Assembly (NCBI GenBank): GCA_965153455.1
Contig: OZ234496.1
Location: 15,926,304 to 15,990,303, forward strand
Length of the DNA: 64,000 nt
Direction of reading: 5' to 3'
From: Sphagnum compactum
Taxonomy: Eukaryota > Bryophyta > Sphagnopsida > Sphagnales
This document shows, one piece after another, positions 46,534 through 57,305 of the stretch. Position 1 is the first letter of the stretch. Each line of letters opens with the position of its first letter. The notes beneath the pieces were generated by a model. It made no database searches. It was given only the letters and a program-made list of their open reading frames with translations, and was not told the origin of the DNA. A program made the position numbers and the translations under genes.

Positions 46534-47640
46534 CTTGGTAGATGCAAGCTATGGTAGTTCACTTTTGTGACAAAACAATGTTTTTCCTTGGGTACCCTTT
46601 ATTCAAATGCATATGGTGATTAATATATCCGTAGATCTACTAATTGGGACTTGGATCTAAACGAATAATTTCATTACGAAGAAAACTATGTGGTTATTAT
46701 TGATTAAAAATTCATTTGTTAATAGTAATGGACTTTTGAAATTAAAAAATATGGACTGGTTGTTTGATTGGAACATCACAAAGTGGAAAAAATTATATTG
46801 ATTCACATTCCAAATTTGTTATTGGGACTCAACGTATAATGTAATACAAGATTATAAACTGATATGAGGAATCTTTTATTTGAAAACCTTAATCATCTAA
46901 TAACAGTTAAGGACTTTTGAATGGTTAAAATTTGACCATATTTTCAAGAGTCCATATGAGTTCTAATTTTTATTTTTTTTCAATTTTTTTGTCCCAAAAG
47001 CATATTTTTTGAAAGTTTTAAATGGGGCATTATTCCTATGAACTTTGTGGGTTTTCCTTTTAGGACTTCTAAATTGAAGAATGATAGACTAACTACATTA
47101 AACATAAGTTTTCACATAGATTTGGGAAGGTTTGTAGGTGATTTATAAGTATTAATTGAGAATAATATATTATATTTAAATAATTATTTCAGTAATTATA
47201 TAACTATTTTTCCTATAATTTTAATATCATTATCATTATGATAATTATGTAGTAAAATATTACTATTTTTAAAATTTGCGTAAAAAAAAATTGAAATGTA
47301 GTTTTTATTACATGTAATTAATATAAATATATAATATAATATAAGTAATAATAAATGTCATTTGTAATAATTTTAAGAAGTATAATAAGATGTGGATAAA
47401 TTTGTAATATGGGCACAATGTATTTGGTAAATATCTTACATAAAATTTTAATATACTCAAAATATACACTAATTAGTGTAACCATAATGTCAAGGCCATT
47501 TATGCTAATAATAGTTCTTGAATACACATATAACATGGTTGTTTATATACGTTCAAAATATACATTTATAAATCGTAATACACCCAACTATATTCTTTAG
47601 AATTCACAAAATACACCTTTGTATATTCATAGGGTAGCAA
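46534..47640. other. AT-rich interior of element B, no coding seen
   Basis: This lies where reverse transcriptase and integrase would be expected, but no catalytic motif was found on either strand. A palindrome ACACTAATTAGTGT is at about 47466-47479. Confidence 0.45.
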
Positions 47641-47881
47641 CTAAATTGGTCACATTTGCATTTAATGGGACATAAATTGTTCTTTTTGGATGAAAACCAA
47701 ACTAAATGTTATTCATATGTAAAGATGAACATCAAAATAGTTACAAACTAGCTACAGTGTAATCACAAATATGACCAACACAAGAAATAGCTGCAAAAAT
47801 GTTCAAATGTAGTTGCAAATAACTAATAGTCACATGTAGTCGCAAATAGACTGGTTACATTTTGGCCAATTTCTACTAGTG
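47641..47881 (-). mobile_element. CACTA-like transposon end
   Basis: The minus strand begins CACTAGTAGAAA at 47881, the consensus style of plant CACTA terminal repeats. Inward there are several short subterminal repeats of the form GTAGT(C/T)GCAAATA or its complement. The opposite end was not located, so the element is probably truncated within retroelement B. Confidence 0.45.
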
Positions 47882-48182
47882 GTTGTTTGAGTCATCTCAC
47901 AGAATTTCCATTGATACTTGTCATCATCAGATGCTTCCTTGTTGCTGTCAGAACTGCTCCATCTTACATTTTCATTAGGACATGACTCGTTAGCATTGAT
48001 GGTTGCATTTCACATTTCCTTTTCTAGATTCTTAATGTTGTCATGTTGTGTTTTGTTTTTAACAACTTGTAGCATATTGACCATGTTTAATGGCAACACC
48101 TGGATGTTGTTCCCAAAGCCTTATCTCACTTGAATTGTGCCCTTCTTTACATCTATTACTGCTCTAATTTTTATCAAGAAGT

Positions 48183-48617
48183 TTAATTCGAATATTTGTA
48201 ATTGTCAATATCCACAACCATGAAAGTCATAAAGCATTGGACTTTTCCCACTCTTACTATAATCCCATTTATCCTATGAAGTGTTTCTGTTATTATCCTT
48301 GAAGCAGTTTTATAAGATTCCTTGCCTATAACCAAATGCATGATCCCTAACTCATGCATTATAGTTGCAGACATAACCGACATTGATGCTCTTGTATCTA
48401 CAAGTCCTTCAACTAGATTGTTGCTTACCAATAAATGCAGAATCCTATTTCTATGACTCTTGTTAATGCATATTCTATGAATTGCAGGTGCTTCATTTGA
48501 TTTTATCATGTTTCCTGATTTCAAATAGTCACCCCTTTTCTTTCGAGCCAATTTCACAAGGTTTTCTAAGTATTCCAGGTCACCTAGGATTGATAGAATG
48601 GTCTCCATTGGTGACAA
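48183..48617 (-). pseudogene. Retropepsin-like protease remnant of element B
   Basis: Minus-strand frame with LVEGLVDTRASMSVMSATIM at its centre and hydrophobic beta-strand-like flanks. This matches the active-site region of retrotransposon aspartic proteases, where the catalytic triplet is D-T/S-G. Here the third position is Arg. It lies downstream of gag and the zinc knuckle in the same orientation, as expected for a Ty3/gypsy order. Confidence 0.65.
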
Positions 48618-48740
48618 GGAAATCTTTCCCTTGATGAAGTGTCTTAAAATTTTAGATTGGAAACTTCCTTCATAACATCTAGAAACCCAAAACCTATTGC
48701 TTTGTCTTTTGTTTCTCCATTTTTGGTGCTTGCATTTCCA

Positions 48741-48977
48741 CTAGCAATCACCTTCTAGGAATTCTAGTTCTAGAAAATATATCATGTTATTTAGTATGAC
48801 CCATCCATGTATAGTAACCACATTTGAGCCCACAATTTTTTGTCCTATGTGGGAGACCACATTTATTGGATTAGGTTTTAGGTCCCTAATTTTCGAACAG
48901 ATAATAGCAATGTGATCAACTGCATTGCATGTTCGACACATTTGAGGAAGTGCTAGTTCTAGGTGATCCAACTCCAA
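48741..48977 (-). pseudogene. Zinc-knuckle remnant of element B gag
   Basis: Contains CRTCNAVDHIAIIC, a C-x2-C-x4-H-x4-C nucleocapsid knuckle, between the gag and protease remnants on the same strand. Confidence 0.65.
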
Positions 48978-49111
48978 GTTTTGATGAAATACCTTGTTTG
49001 AAAAAAATTATGAGTGATTCATTCAAAACATTGACCTATTTTTCCATGACAACATCAATCACAGCTCCTTTTTGCTCCTCCTTCAACAATTCATAGGGGT
49101 TTTTTTCCCAA

Positions 49112-49372
49112 CTATGCTAAAATTCTTTCTACTTCCAAAGCTGCTGTAAGCAACTCATCCATACTTGCATGGTCCCTCATTACATAGAGTTTTCTAATCT
49201 CAAGGTGCAACTTGGAAAGGAGCTTTTTCCTCTGCTCAACATCCTCCAACTTTCCCTTTATAAATAGTTTTTCCATCCTGGCATGGTAGGCTTCAACTCT
49301 CTGTTTTGGTTCCTGCTTTATTTGGTCCAATTTAACCTTGATCTTTTCCTTATCCACTGTACCATACTTCAA
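49112..49372 (-). pseudogene. Gag domain remnant of element B
   Basis: 86-residue minus-strand frame with KVKLDQIKQEPKQRVEAYHA, LFIKGKLED, and repeated basic/leucine-rich helices. This pattern is that of the plant retrotransposon gag domain (PF03732-type). It is followed in order by the zinc knuckle and protease. Confidence 0.65.
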
Positions 49373-49627
49373 AGCATGGTAGCCTTCATAGATGGCCGAT
49401 TTGTTGGAACAGTGGCCAATTTCTTGTACTAATCTTTTGACTTTCCTTGTAGATTCAACCTACTTATCTTGAACAGTTTTTGTTCATCAATTCCCCTTAC
49501 TTTTACTGCCAGTTCCAACCTCTCCACCCAATTGTGAACATCTTTAAACTCCTTCCCCTAGAAAAGTTCATCCATGCCCTTTGGGCTTGTCATTTTGTGG
49601 TACCTGCTGGATCCATTACTATTATGA

Positions 49628-50715
49628 TCACTGCATATAAAGACTGAATTTTGTTTTTCTCCATTCAAAGTCCAATGAAAAATCAATGCTTTCTAAATTA
49701 TCCCTAACCCATACATTTTCTTCATTCAAACTCCAACTTAACATTCTTGAAATGGTTCTAGAATGTTCAACCTTAACAGCTTTGTCCCCTATCATAAACA
49801 TACCCTCCATCTTTGGCAAGTAGAATCCAACATAATGTTGATTTGTCTTCGGAGATCCAGGAATCCAAATATCTCGTAATCTAGGAGTAGGTTTTTCCAT
49901 TTTCAATATTAGGTATTTCAAAATTGAACAAAGAGAGATCAAGGCAATTTTTTTTCACAAGATTGCTTTTAGACATATTGGCTGTCTCCATCCATCATGA
50001 ATTCCAAAATCAGGCTCCTTTAGTATAACTCCAATTCCTGATTAGGGTCATCATTGATGATTACATATGATCCAACAGACAACTGATGAAACCCATACTA
50101 TATTCTTTCATCATGTTCAAAGTTCCATAACCACTCCCCATCAATATTTTTTCCTAGTCACCAAACTAACCCTTTGACTCCATTCCTGAATGTTCAATCT
50201 TAATTATTTTGTCACCAACATCAAATAACACATTAATTTTCGAAATGAAGAACTTCACACGATGAGAATGTGAACTTGCGACCACTAGTATCCACAGATC
50301 CCTTACCCTAGGTATTGAGTCAACTTCTTCAAACACCTCAATAGTCAACGGATTGGACAAAGACAAAAGAAAAATAATATCTATGATGATGCTTGTCAAC
50401 TATAGCCTAGCTTCCTGTTCCATGTTTTGTTTTCAACCAAACTTCAACCTTTGTGTACATGCCAATATGATTAACAAGCAACGCCAAATCACCTACTTTT
50501 GTTAAGTATGGATTGAGTCCAATGATACTCACCACACCAAACCCTTGTAGCTTCAGAATAACTATTCTTTCCCTAGGTAGAAGGTCATACCTGGGAAATG
50601 GAGAGTCAACCTCATTGATGGCTAAAATTTCGTCAGGTTGTGTTGAGATTTCATAATGATATTCTATTTCTTGGTTCATGGTGCTATAAATATTATACCT
50701 TCTCCCCAACACCAC
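49628..50715 (-). mobile_element. 5' interior of element B with repeated peptide modules
   Basis: Three minus-strand frames in series (50715-50407, 50399-50166, 49942-49628) lie between the 5' LTR and gag. The last two share a module: P-R-[VL]-R-D-[LI]-W-I, then about 20 residues, then GDK-x-x-K-[IV]-E-HS. Function is unknown; they may be a duplicated N-terminal part of gag or an extra ORF. Confidence 0.45.
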
Positions 50716-50771
50716 AAGTATTCAACATTATTCATAGTACTGTCAGCTTTTAAAAATACCCAAAAAGATTT

Positions 50772-50783
50772 GCTTTGATACCA
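50772..50783 (-). other. Primer-binding site of element B
   Basis: On the minus strand reads TGGTATCAAAGC, one base different from the complement of the 3' end of plant initiator tRNA-Met (TGGTATCAGAGC), placed directly after the 5' LTR. This fixes the element's orientation and class. Confidence 0.75.
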
Positions 50784-50789
50784 AAAAGA

Positions 50790-51869
50790 TGGGCTAATTA
50801 AGTTCCCAAATAACACATTGACTATACACCAACCCAACATCAACTGTATATGCAAAGTTCATAGCCTCAAAAATTTATCCATCAAATTTCCAATGGTACA
50901 TAATAATGAAAGTTGGATGTTCCATGGTTATCAAATCTACTATATATAGGTCTATAGGGGTTAGACCACTCCAATTTCACTCACTTGAGCAACAACTGAC
51001 CAAATTGGCACATTAGGATCTTCCTTCAACACTAACACACCCACAACAACAACATTTGTAGCAGAGTACCCCAATGTTACTCAAACAAATCCCACATTGG
51101 AAATTGCCATTAAATCCCTTACATACAACAAACTACACTTTAAGAAATACATAAAGATCAATCTAAAAAATATTGATGTCCCCACTCATTCTGTAGAATG
51201 GAATTAGGAAGTTTGACAACTGTTGCTTCGAGACCCACATCGGAATAATTCTACAGAACCCAACTAAGTAATTCAAGCACACATTTGGAAGTCTTAGACT
51301 ACTGGGTACTTTCTTCCTTCATCTAAAACACTTAACTCCCCCATTGCAATGTTCACTCACACATGCTCCTTTGCCAATGGGTCATTCATGAAATCCTTAT
51401 ATCCTTCATCATTCCCTTGATCATTGACCTATGTTGTAAAGATACCTAGTTTCTTTTTAAGAGGTCAAATACGCAGTGAAAAGGACAATAACAACTTCTC
51501 AGAAAGACAAACCAAAACCTACTTGTTTCGTGCACTCATGCCTTCATCACAATTCAAAAGTGTCTCAACCATTCTGAATGCAAATTCTACAACACACAAT
51601 CCACACAAAACTAGTCAATGTGTTTAGTTCCAAATCCCGCATCCCCTCTGTAGTTGCATTGCCTCCCTTGCTCCACAACTTGCACCATTTTCTTCCATTC
51701 AAGAGTAAAACAACAAACATTATACTAATCCCTAAACTTTCGCACAAACTTAAAAACAAGCTTATCATCACATTGAGGTTTCCTTCATGAAACCTTTTTG
51801 TGAATAACAAAACGACAAAATTTTCAATGTCATGACTTTCATAGAGCACAGTCTGTCCACATAGTAACC
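50790..51869 (-). mobile_element. LTR retroelement B, 5' LTR copy
   Basis: About 1080 bases, the fuller of the two copies, ending in GCCCA just before the primer-binding site. A TATATATAGG-type box at about 50941-50950 could be the promoter TATA (the other copy has a mutated version). A minus-strand open frame at 51565-51888 corresponds to that in the 3' LTR. The outer end is uncertain by about ten bases (TGTGGAC or GGTTACTATG). No matching 5-bp target duplication was seen. Confidence 0.75.
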
Positions 51870-53200
51870 TGAAGAACTTCCCATCCATCCTTTTTTGTTA
51901 CATTAGGTTTTCACTCCCTTTTCTTACACCGTGGACCTAAATGAAAAAAAAGGTAATGAAGCCTAATTAATTAATTTTTTTGTTGGGTATAACTAGCCTC
52001 AATTAATTGTTGATACCTTGACATCTAGCTTTCCTTTTTAAAAAGAAAAAACCCTATCCAACAAGATTGGAAAAGGGAGGAGGATTGCATGAATGGAGGA
52101 AGCTCCATTTCACAAAAGTACATGATGGAGGTGATGAGTCATTGAGACCCAATCTCATATGAGAAACTAATTTTTCCCCTTTTTAATTTTTGTTCCTTGC
52201 TTTTTGTTTTGGATTTGAGTTCTTGGTTTGTTTTTTTTTTTTTTTTTTCATTCATTTTGCTTGAGTTTTTGCAATTCAAGTGTTTTCCTTTGTTTTTTAA
52301 CTCTTTGGTTTGTGTTCTTTTGTTTGTAGGTACAAGCAAATTAATTTACACCTACAAGACAAACTTTTCCAACGTATTATTAGTTACAAATTGAAGGACA
52401 ATTGTCTCTTTCATTATGACAAAGCTTCCAACCAAGAGGAGGCATTTGAAAAAATGAAGGTATTTAATTTTTATTTTTTGAGTGTTGGTTCTCATACTTT
52501 TTTTTTTTTGGTTGTGTAGGACATTGATGTTGAAGATAATGATGTGATTTGATTTTTGTTAATGAAATTTTTCTTGGCCATAGAAATGGATTGTTAGTCC
52601 TTGTTTCAATTCATGTGAGAATAAACATGTTTTTAATTTAGTTTTTAGTTTTTTTTTGGTCGTGTTTATTTCTAATGGTTTTTGTTTATTTGTAGGAGGT
52701 TCAAATTGAGGATCCAAAATCTGGAAGACCCAGTAAACGTAGCTGTGAATGTTGTTTAATAACTTGAGCAAGGTTTTTTCTGGTTAGACACAAGAAGACG
52801 GAAGAGAAAAGAAAGTCCTGAATTTGAATGCAATTTATGAGGAGATTCTGATTTAGGTACCAATTGATTTGAGATGCAAATCAGCAAAATTTCATTTCAA
52901 AATCAGTTTCTGTTTTCATGCACATGATGATGGCTCTTGTTAAATCTGTGGGGGAGGCGGAAGTGAGTACCTTACTTTTCAGTTTTCCCCAGTTGGAATG
53001 ATTCAAGGGGGCTTGCTGCTCTGGTACAAAAGGGTGAAGTTGTTGCAGAGGACACCCAAGACTTGTAAGAGATTCAATGCATGTTGTTGGAATGAAGGAC
53101 TTGCTGCCCAGACGGTGCGAAAGGGTGATATTTGCAAAGGACCACCCAAAACAAGCTTTAAATTGGATTTGTTGTTGTTGTTGTTGGATTGCACTTACTT
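51870..53200. other. Intergenic, no gene recognised
   Basis: Long T and A runs (52228-52248, 52500-52510) and short lysine-rich frames. No domain recognised. Confidence 0.4.
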
Positions 53201-53272
53201 GTAAACATCATGTCAAAGGTGTGTCCTTGGGAGATTGTAAACATCATGTCAAAGGTGTGTCCTTGGGAGAGG
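53201..53272 (+). repeat. 36-bp tandem duplication
   Basis: Two almost identical 36-base units, 53201-53236 and 53237-53272, each starting 'gtaaacatcatgtcaaaggt'. Near the 3' side of the minus-strand gene that ends at 53405. Confidence 0.9.
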
Positions 53273-53404
53273 AAGCTTGGTGAACATTGAGTTACTTGTC
53301 CTCCAAAAACCAGGGAACTTTATGTCTCAACTCCTTCTCAGTGTGATTTTCTACTTGAAAGGGGCTGCCATGCCAAGAATCTTGTGTCTTCTTCATCACA
53401 TGTT

Positions 53405-54949
53405 TCATTTGTTGAACTTTCTTGCATTTTTCAGCACTTGAATGCCAGCACCAAGAGTTCCTTTAGGAAGGCAACATTTCTCCCAGACTACTACAACTGA
53501 TTTGATAGACGTATTAACTTGTTTACAATGTGTCCTCTGTCTACATTGTGGTTCCCAGCTTCCTTTTGTCTCTTGACATGAAAGTTCCTCTGAACTGTCA
53601 ATCTGAGAGCTGATTCCTTGTAATTGCAAGTTATGAAAAATCCACGATCTCCTACACAACCCACCTCTGCAGTTGCCCATGAGTGCAGAGTTTTTTGGAA
53701 AGGATGAACAACCTGGTGTAACTTCCAGTACTGCAGCAGCATTCGGGTACTTGTTTTTCTTAATGGATCTTGTGTCAAGACTTCTTGAGAACTTACTTGA
53801 TCCACCAATCACTCGAAGATTTGGTTTCCGTGCCTGCTTCAGAGGGATTTGTGACTCATCTACCACCGAAGAGCCAAGCTTTGCACATTGATTCCTTGGA
53901 CCTGGATAATCACATGGTTCTGATGCTGGCTTTCTCACTCTGAGTGGAGTCAAATACTTTGTGTTTCCTGGGAAGATGTCGTCTTTGTGCATAATTGGCT
54001 GCAAACGTACTTGTTGTGGTGAAGAGCTAGACTGGGTAGAATGCTTAAGATCATTGGAGGCAGACTTCTTGTTTTCATGGAGAAGGAGGTCTTTTTGCGA
54101 ATACCCAATCTCAAGAAGCATATCAACATACAGTGAAGGAGAATATTGTGGTACCTCTGCAGCTCCTGCATCTTCTTCTTCTTCTTCACCTTCCCATGAT
54201 GTACTTTGGTTCCATCGTAAACACTTGGATCGAAAACTTCCAGGGAATAATGGATTGGATCTCCAGTCACACTCATCATTGTCAAGCAGAAAGTGCCGGC
54301 TTACATGAGAAAGCTTATGTAGTGTACAAGACACATCAAAACAATTCTCCTTGAAAGATGATGATGCATCCTCCTCTGGGGACCAAGAATTGACAGCCAT
54401 ATCCAAAGAAATGCGCTTTGTCCTCCTTCTTGATTCTCCCACTCTTGACATCCTTCTCTGTAGATTGGTTGCAGTGACTATTCCAGAACTTGGCTCAACA
54501 ACTGTAAATTCGTTGAGCATTGAGGTTTGCTCATCCAAAGCTTCTTCCATGTTCTCCTGGTTCTGCATATACCAAAAGGTCCATGCAGACCTGTTAAGAT
54601 CCTCCCTTCGTCCAAAACTTACTTGTGATTGCCATGAAATAAGTGTTTCCTGGAAATTTTGTTGCTGCAGAGTTTCAGAGTTTGTGTCAAACTTCTCCCA
54701 GCAAACTCGTTTGGTTAGAAGAACAATGTGATGTACCCAAGGAATTATGGAAAATAGTCTTACTTGATCTGAAGGCATGTGCTTTGATATCCTGCTCCTT
54801 GACTCTGAGCCCTCTCTTGACATGATCCTCATTCGACCAGGGTCTGTTGCAGCTGCCATGCTGCTACTTTGCTCAACAAACATTTCATTGACAAAGATTC
54901 GATCCGGCTTTTGCTCCTTGACATTCTCAGCCTTGTTCTGCATACCCAA
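53405..54949 (-). CDS. Hypothetical protein with repeated exon-like modules (structure uncertain)
   Basis: I do not recognise a family. The minus-strand frame is open for 514 codons beginning within the sequence (the track start is a TTG; the first ATG is two codons later). It is Ser/Arg/Glu-rich and mostly disordered, with a Glu run (EGEEEEEDAG). Two segments look duplicated: NKAENVKEQ...NEMFVEQSSS...RMRIMSREGSESRSRISKHM and NQENMEEAL...LNEFTVVEPSS...RRMSRVGESRRRTKRISLDM. A third partial copy (LEQMFASGEFTV) lies upstream at about 54990-55070. Each has a 'ATGCAG' acceptor-like start, and the first ends at a good donor (CAA|GTAAGA), so the stretch of about 195 bases between the first two may be an in-frame intron. 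A likely first exon begins at ATG 55693. C-terminal limits are uncertain. Confidence 0.45.
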   Translation of the reverse strand: MGMQNKAENVKEQKPDRIFVNEMFVEQSSSMAAATDPGRMRIMSREGSESRSRISKHMPSDQVRLFSIIPWVHHIVLLTKRVCWEKFDTNSETLQQQNFQETLISWQSQVSFGRREDLNRSAWTFWYMQNQENMEEALDEQTSMLNEFTVVEPSSGIVTATNLQRRMSRVGESRRRTKRISLDMAVNSWSPEEDASSSFKENCFDVSCTLHKLSHVSRHFLLDNDECDWRSNPLFPGSFRSKCLRWNQSTSWEGEEEEEDAGAAEVPQYSPSLYVDMLLEIGYSQKDLLLHENKKSASNDLKHSTQSSSSPQQVRLQPIMHKDDIFPGNTKYLTPLRVRKPASEPCDYPGPRNQCAKLGSSVVDESQIPLKQARKPNLRVIGGSSKFSRSLDTRSIKKNKYPNAAAVLEVTPGCSSFPKNSALMGNCRGGLCRRSWIFHNLQLQGISSQIDSSEELSCQETKGSWEPQCRQRTHCKQVNTSIKSVVVVWEKCCLPKGTLGAGIQVLKNARKFNK

Positions 54950-55055
54950 AAGGTCCCATTGTGATCAGGCCAGGCTCCTTCATTCAAAACAATGGGTAGC
55001 CATTAGTTCAGAATCAATCTGACACACAGTAAATTCTCCAGAAGCAAACATTTGC

Positions 55056-55100
55056 TCCAGAGAAGTCTAGGGAAACAACCATTCCCTAGACTTCTCTGGA
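55056..55100. repeat. Perfect 19-bp hairpin
   Basis: TCCAGAGAAGTCTAGGGAA at 55056-55074, a 7-base loop, and its exact reverse complement at 55082-55100. It lies in the 5' part of the hypothetical minus-strand gene, overlapping a possible splice acceptor (TTTCCCTAG on the minus strand). Confidence 0.9.
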
Positions 55101-55693
55101 CCGACTGACCGACTGAGGGCAGTCAAGCCCAATTCCACATTCAAACTGGGAAATATAAAATTGCTAAGATGAAGATTTTAGATCTTTGCTCAAGAAAACA
55201 CTTGGAATCTCTTTCCCCCCAGACAGCCTCTTGTTATTACTGTCATTGCACTGAATCCATCTTCTGCAGTGTTTAGAGTATTCTGCAGATTCCAAAGAGA
55301 AGCTAAAAGAGAATTGGAGTCACAGATCTGAGCCAATGAAATTTCAATCCTGAACATTGTGAATTGAACAAGTGGTTGGTGATGGAGAAAACATTCAGGC
55401 TAGTAGAAAATTTCAAGCTTGCAGACACCTATTAATGGTGCAGTCAAGAGCTTCTTCTTGGTGATCATGGAGGAAGGTCGAGAAGATCCTTTTTCTACAG
55501 TGAAAGCAAACATGACAAGAGAAAGAAGCAACAAAATTATTGTGCTGACATTGTCTCTATAGAAGAAGCTCTGCTGCAAGGATGATGCTATAGATAACAA
55601 CAAAATGATTTTTGGTAGATTGTTGAATCATCTACTTGCCTGAGCTTCTTGTGTAGTAGGTCTCCACACCAACTGTGACGATCTCGTCTCCAT

Positions 55694-55923
55694 TGATTTC
55701 TGCCGACTGCAGCGGCCCGTTACTGTGTCCTTCATTGCTTCTTCTTCTTCTTCTTCTTCGTTTCACTCTGGTCTGGTCAGCCAGTGCTTTGTGAGCTGCT
55801 GGAAAAAATCCTTTCTCTCAGCTTCATATCAGCCATGATCCTGAGTCCTAGTATTGTGCACCCTCTGTAACTGCCTGCAGCACCTACTAGCGTCAGGCTT
55901 TTCTTCCAAAAACTTCACGATCT

Positions 55924-55962
<39 letters not shown>

Positions 55963-56085
55963 AGAAGAATATGACACAAGGACGTTGTTGCATGATCCTG
56001 GAATCTATGAGACTTGAGAAATAATAAGCCACCAAAAAAAAAAAGAAAAAAAAACGAAGTCTATTTTGTCTTGTCTCTCTCCCAA
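55694..56085. other. 5' flank of the hypothetical gene, with a (GA)n tract
   Basis: A CTT-triplet run lies at 55738-55760 and a (GA)n microsatellite at 55925-55960. Probably promoter or leader of the minus-strand gene. Confidence 0.45.
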
Positions 56086-56119
56086 GACGGAGAAGAAGAA
56101 GAAGAAGAATGATGATGAT

Positions 56120-56150
<31 letters not shown>

Positions 56151-56215
56151 AAGAAGAACCAAGACGAAGAAGAAGAACGAGAAGAAGAGGAGAAAGAAGA
56201 AGAAGAAGAAGAATT
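56086..56215 (+). repeat. Long polypurine GAA/GAT/GAG triplet tract
   Basis: About 130 bases of nearly pure purine on the plus strand, made of GAA, GAT and GAG triplet runs. The translated Glu/Arg-rich frame is an artefact of composition. Confidence 0.85.
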
Positions 56216-56486
56216 ATGAAAACTCAAATATTATTTCACCATGCAAAAATATCATCTTCAAAAAATAAATAAAAAATCCACTATAAGAAACCTAAATCCT
56301 TCAACATATCATAACTCCATAATTAATCTCAAGTTTCAAAGCACAAGCCAAAATATCATCTTTCGAAAAATCCTCATATAAAAATAGACCTTTCTACCTA
56401 TGGGCTAAAATTCCCTTAAGCTACTATTACTCTCTATAATGCATCTCAACACAATTTCCTTGCCCCTTGGTCGGCAAGGCCAATAA
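56205..56486 (+). mobile_element. MITE family 'GGCCTTGCC', copy D (5' end replaced)
   Basis: It keeps the interior landmarks and the 3' end (GGCAAGGCC at about 56473-56481), but the left inverted end is missing. The copy instead joins the purine tract, which probably expanded from the element's own 'aaaagaagaatt' segment. Confidence 0.7.
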
Positions 56487-56571
56487 CAATAATAATAAAA
56501 AAGTTAACAATAGAATTCGAGTGATGAGAAATTTTGAGGAACTCCTCTATAACTATATATATATATATATA

Positions 56572-57190
56572 TGAAATTTTGCATACTCTTTTGTATGGTC
56601 ATCCCTAGACAATTTCAAAGACAATTTTTAGAATAATTATTTCATTTTCAAGTCTAACTATCTCACTTTTTTTTCTCTACCCACCAACATGAATTTAAAA
56701 AAAAACAAATTAACATGTGTTTTTTCATGTCCATAATATTTAAATTAATTTAAATTACATTTGATATTCACATAAATAATGATGAATTATTGAAAATCAT
56801 ATGAAAACATTTAAAAAAAAGAAAATTTGATTGTCACTAGTAATGTGCAATAATGCAAAGCCCAAGTTGATATATGAATTTTTTTGCATAATTTTTTGTA
56901 TGGTTGCCGTTAGACAATTACAAAGACAATTCAAAAAACGATTATCTCATTTCCAAGTCTAACTATCTTAATTTTTCTTCTTTTACTCACCAACAAAATA
57001 TGAAAAAATAAATTAACATGTGCCTTTTAGTGTTCATGCTATTTATGTTAATTCAAATTAAATTTAACATTAATATAAATGATGATGAACCATTCAAGAC
57101 CATATATGAATATAAGAAATAAAAAGAAAAATTGATTATCGCTAGTAGTGCATAGCAATATGGACTCAAATTCAAATTTATTATATTTGT
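56572..57190 (+). repeat. Tandem duplication of about 300 bp
   Basis: Unit 1 begins near 56572 and unit 2 near 56873. Shared ordered blocks are 'tttgtatggt', 'agacaatt.caaagacaatt', 'aagtctaactatct', 'attaacatgtg' and 'aatgatgatgaa'. Divergent and AT-rich. Confidence 0.65.
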
Positions 57191-57305
57191 TATATACATA
57201 TATATAATGTACACAAATAAACAAATCTTGCCTCCCTGAAATTTAAAAAAAAATCCTCCTAATGGCAAAATATTGAAGCAATCAAATTACCATAGCACAA
57301 GGCAA

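Noticed and set aside
46534-47640. Reverse transcriptase or integrase in element B
   Set aside because: I searched both strands for the YxDD and integrase-type motifs by eye and saw none; the stretch is AT-rich and stop-filled.
56066-56272. Glu/Arg-rich 68-codon frame
   Set aside because: A translation of GAA/GAT/GAG triplets running into a MITE; not a gene.
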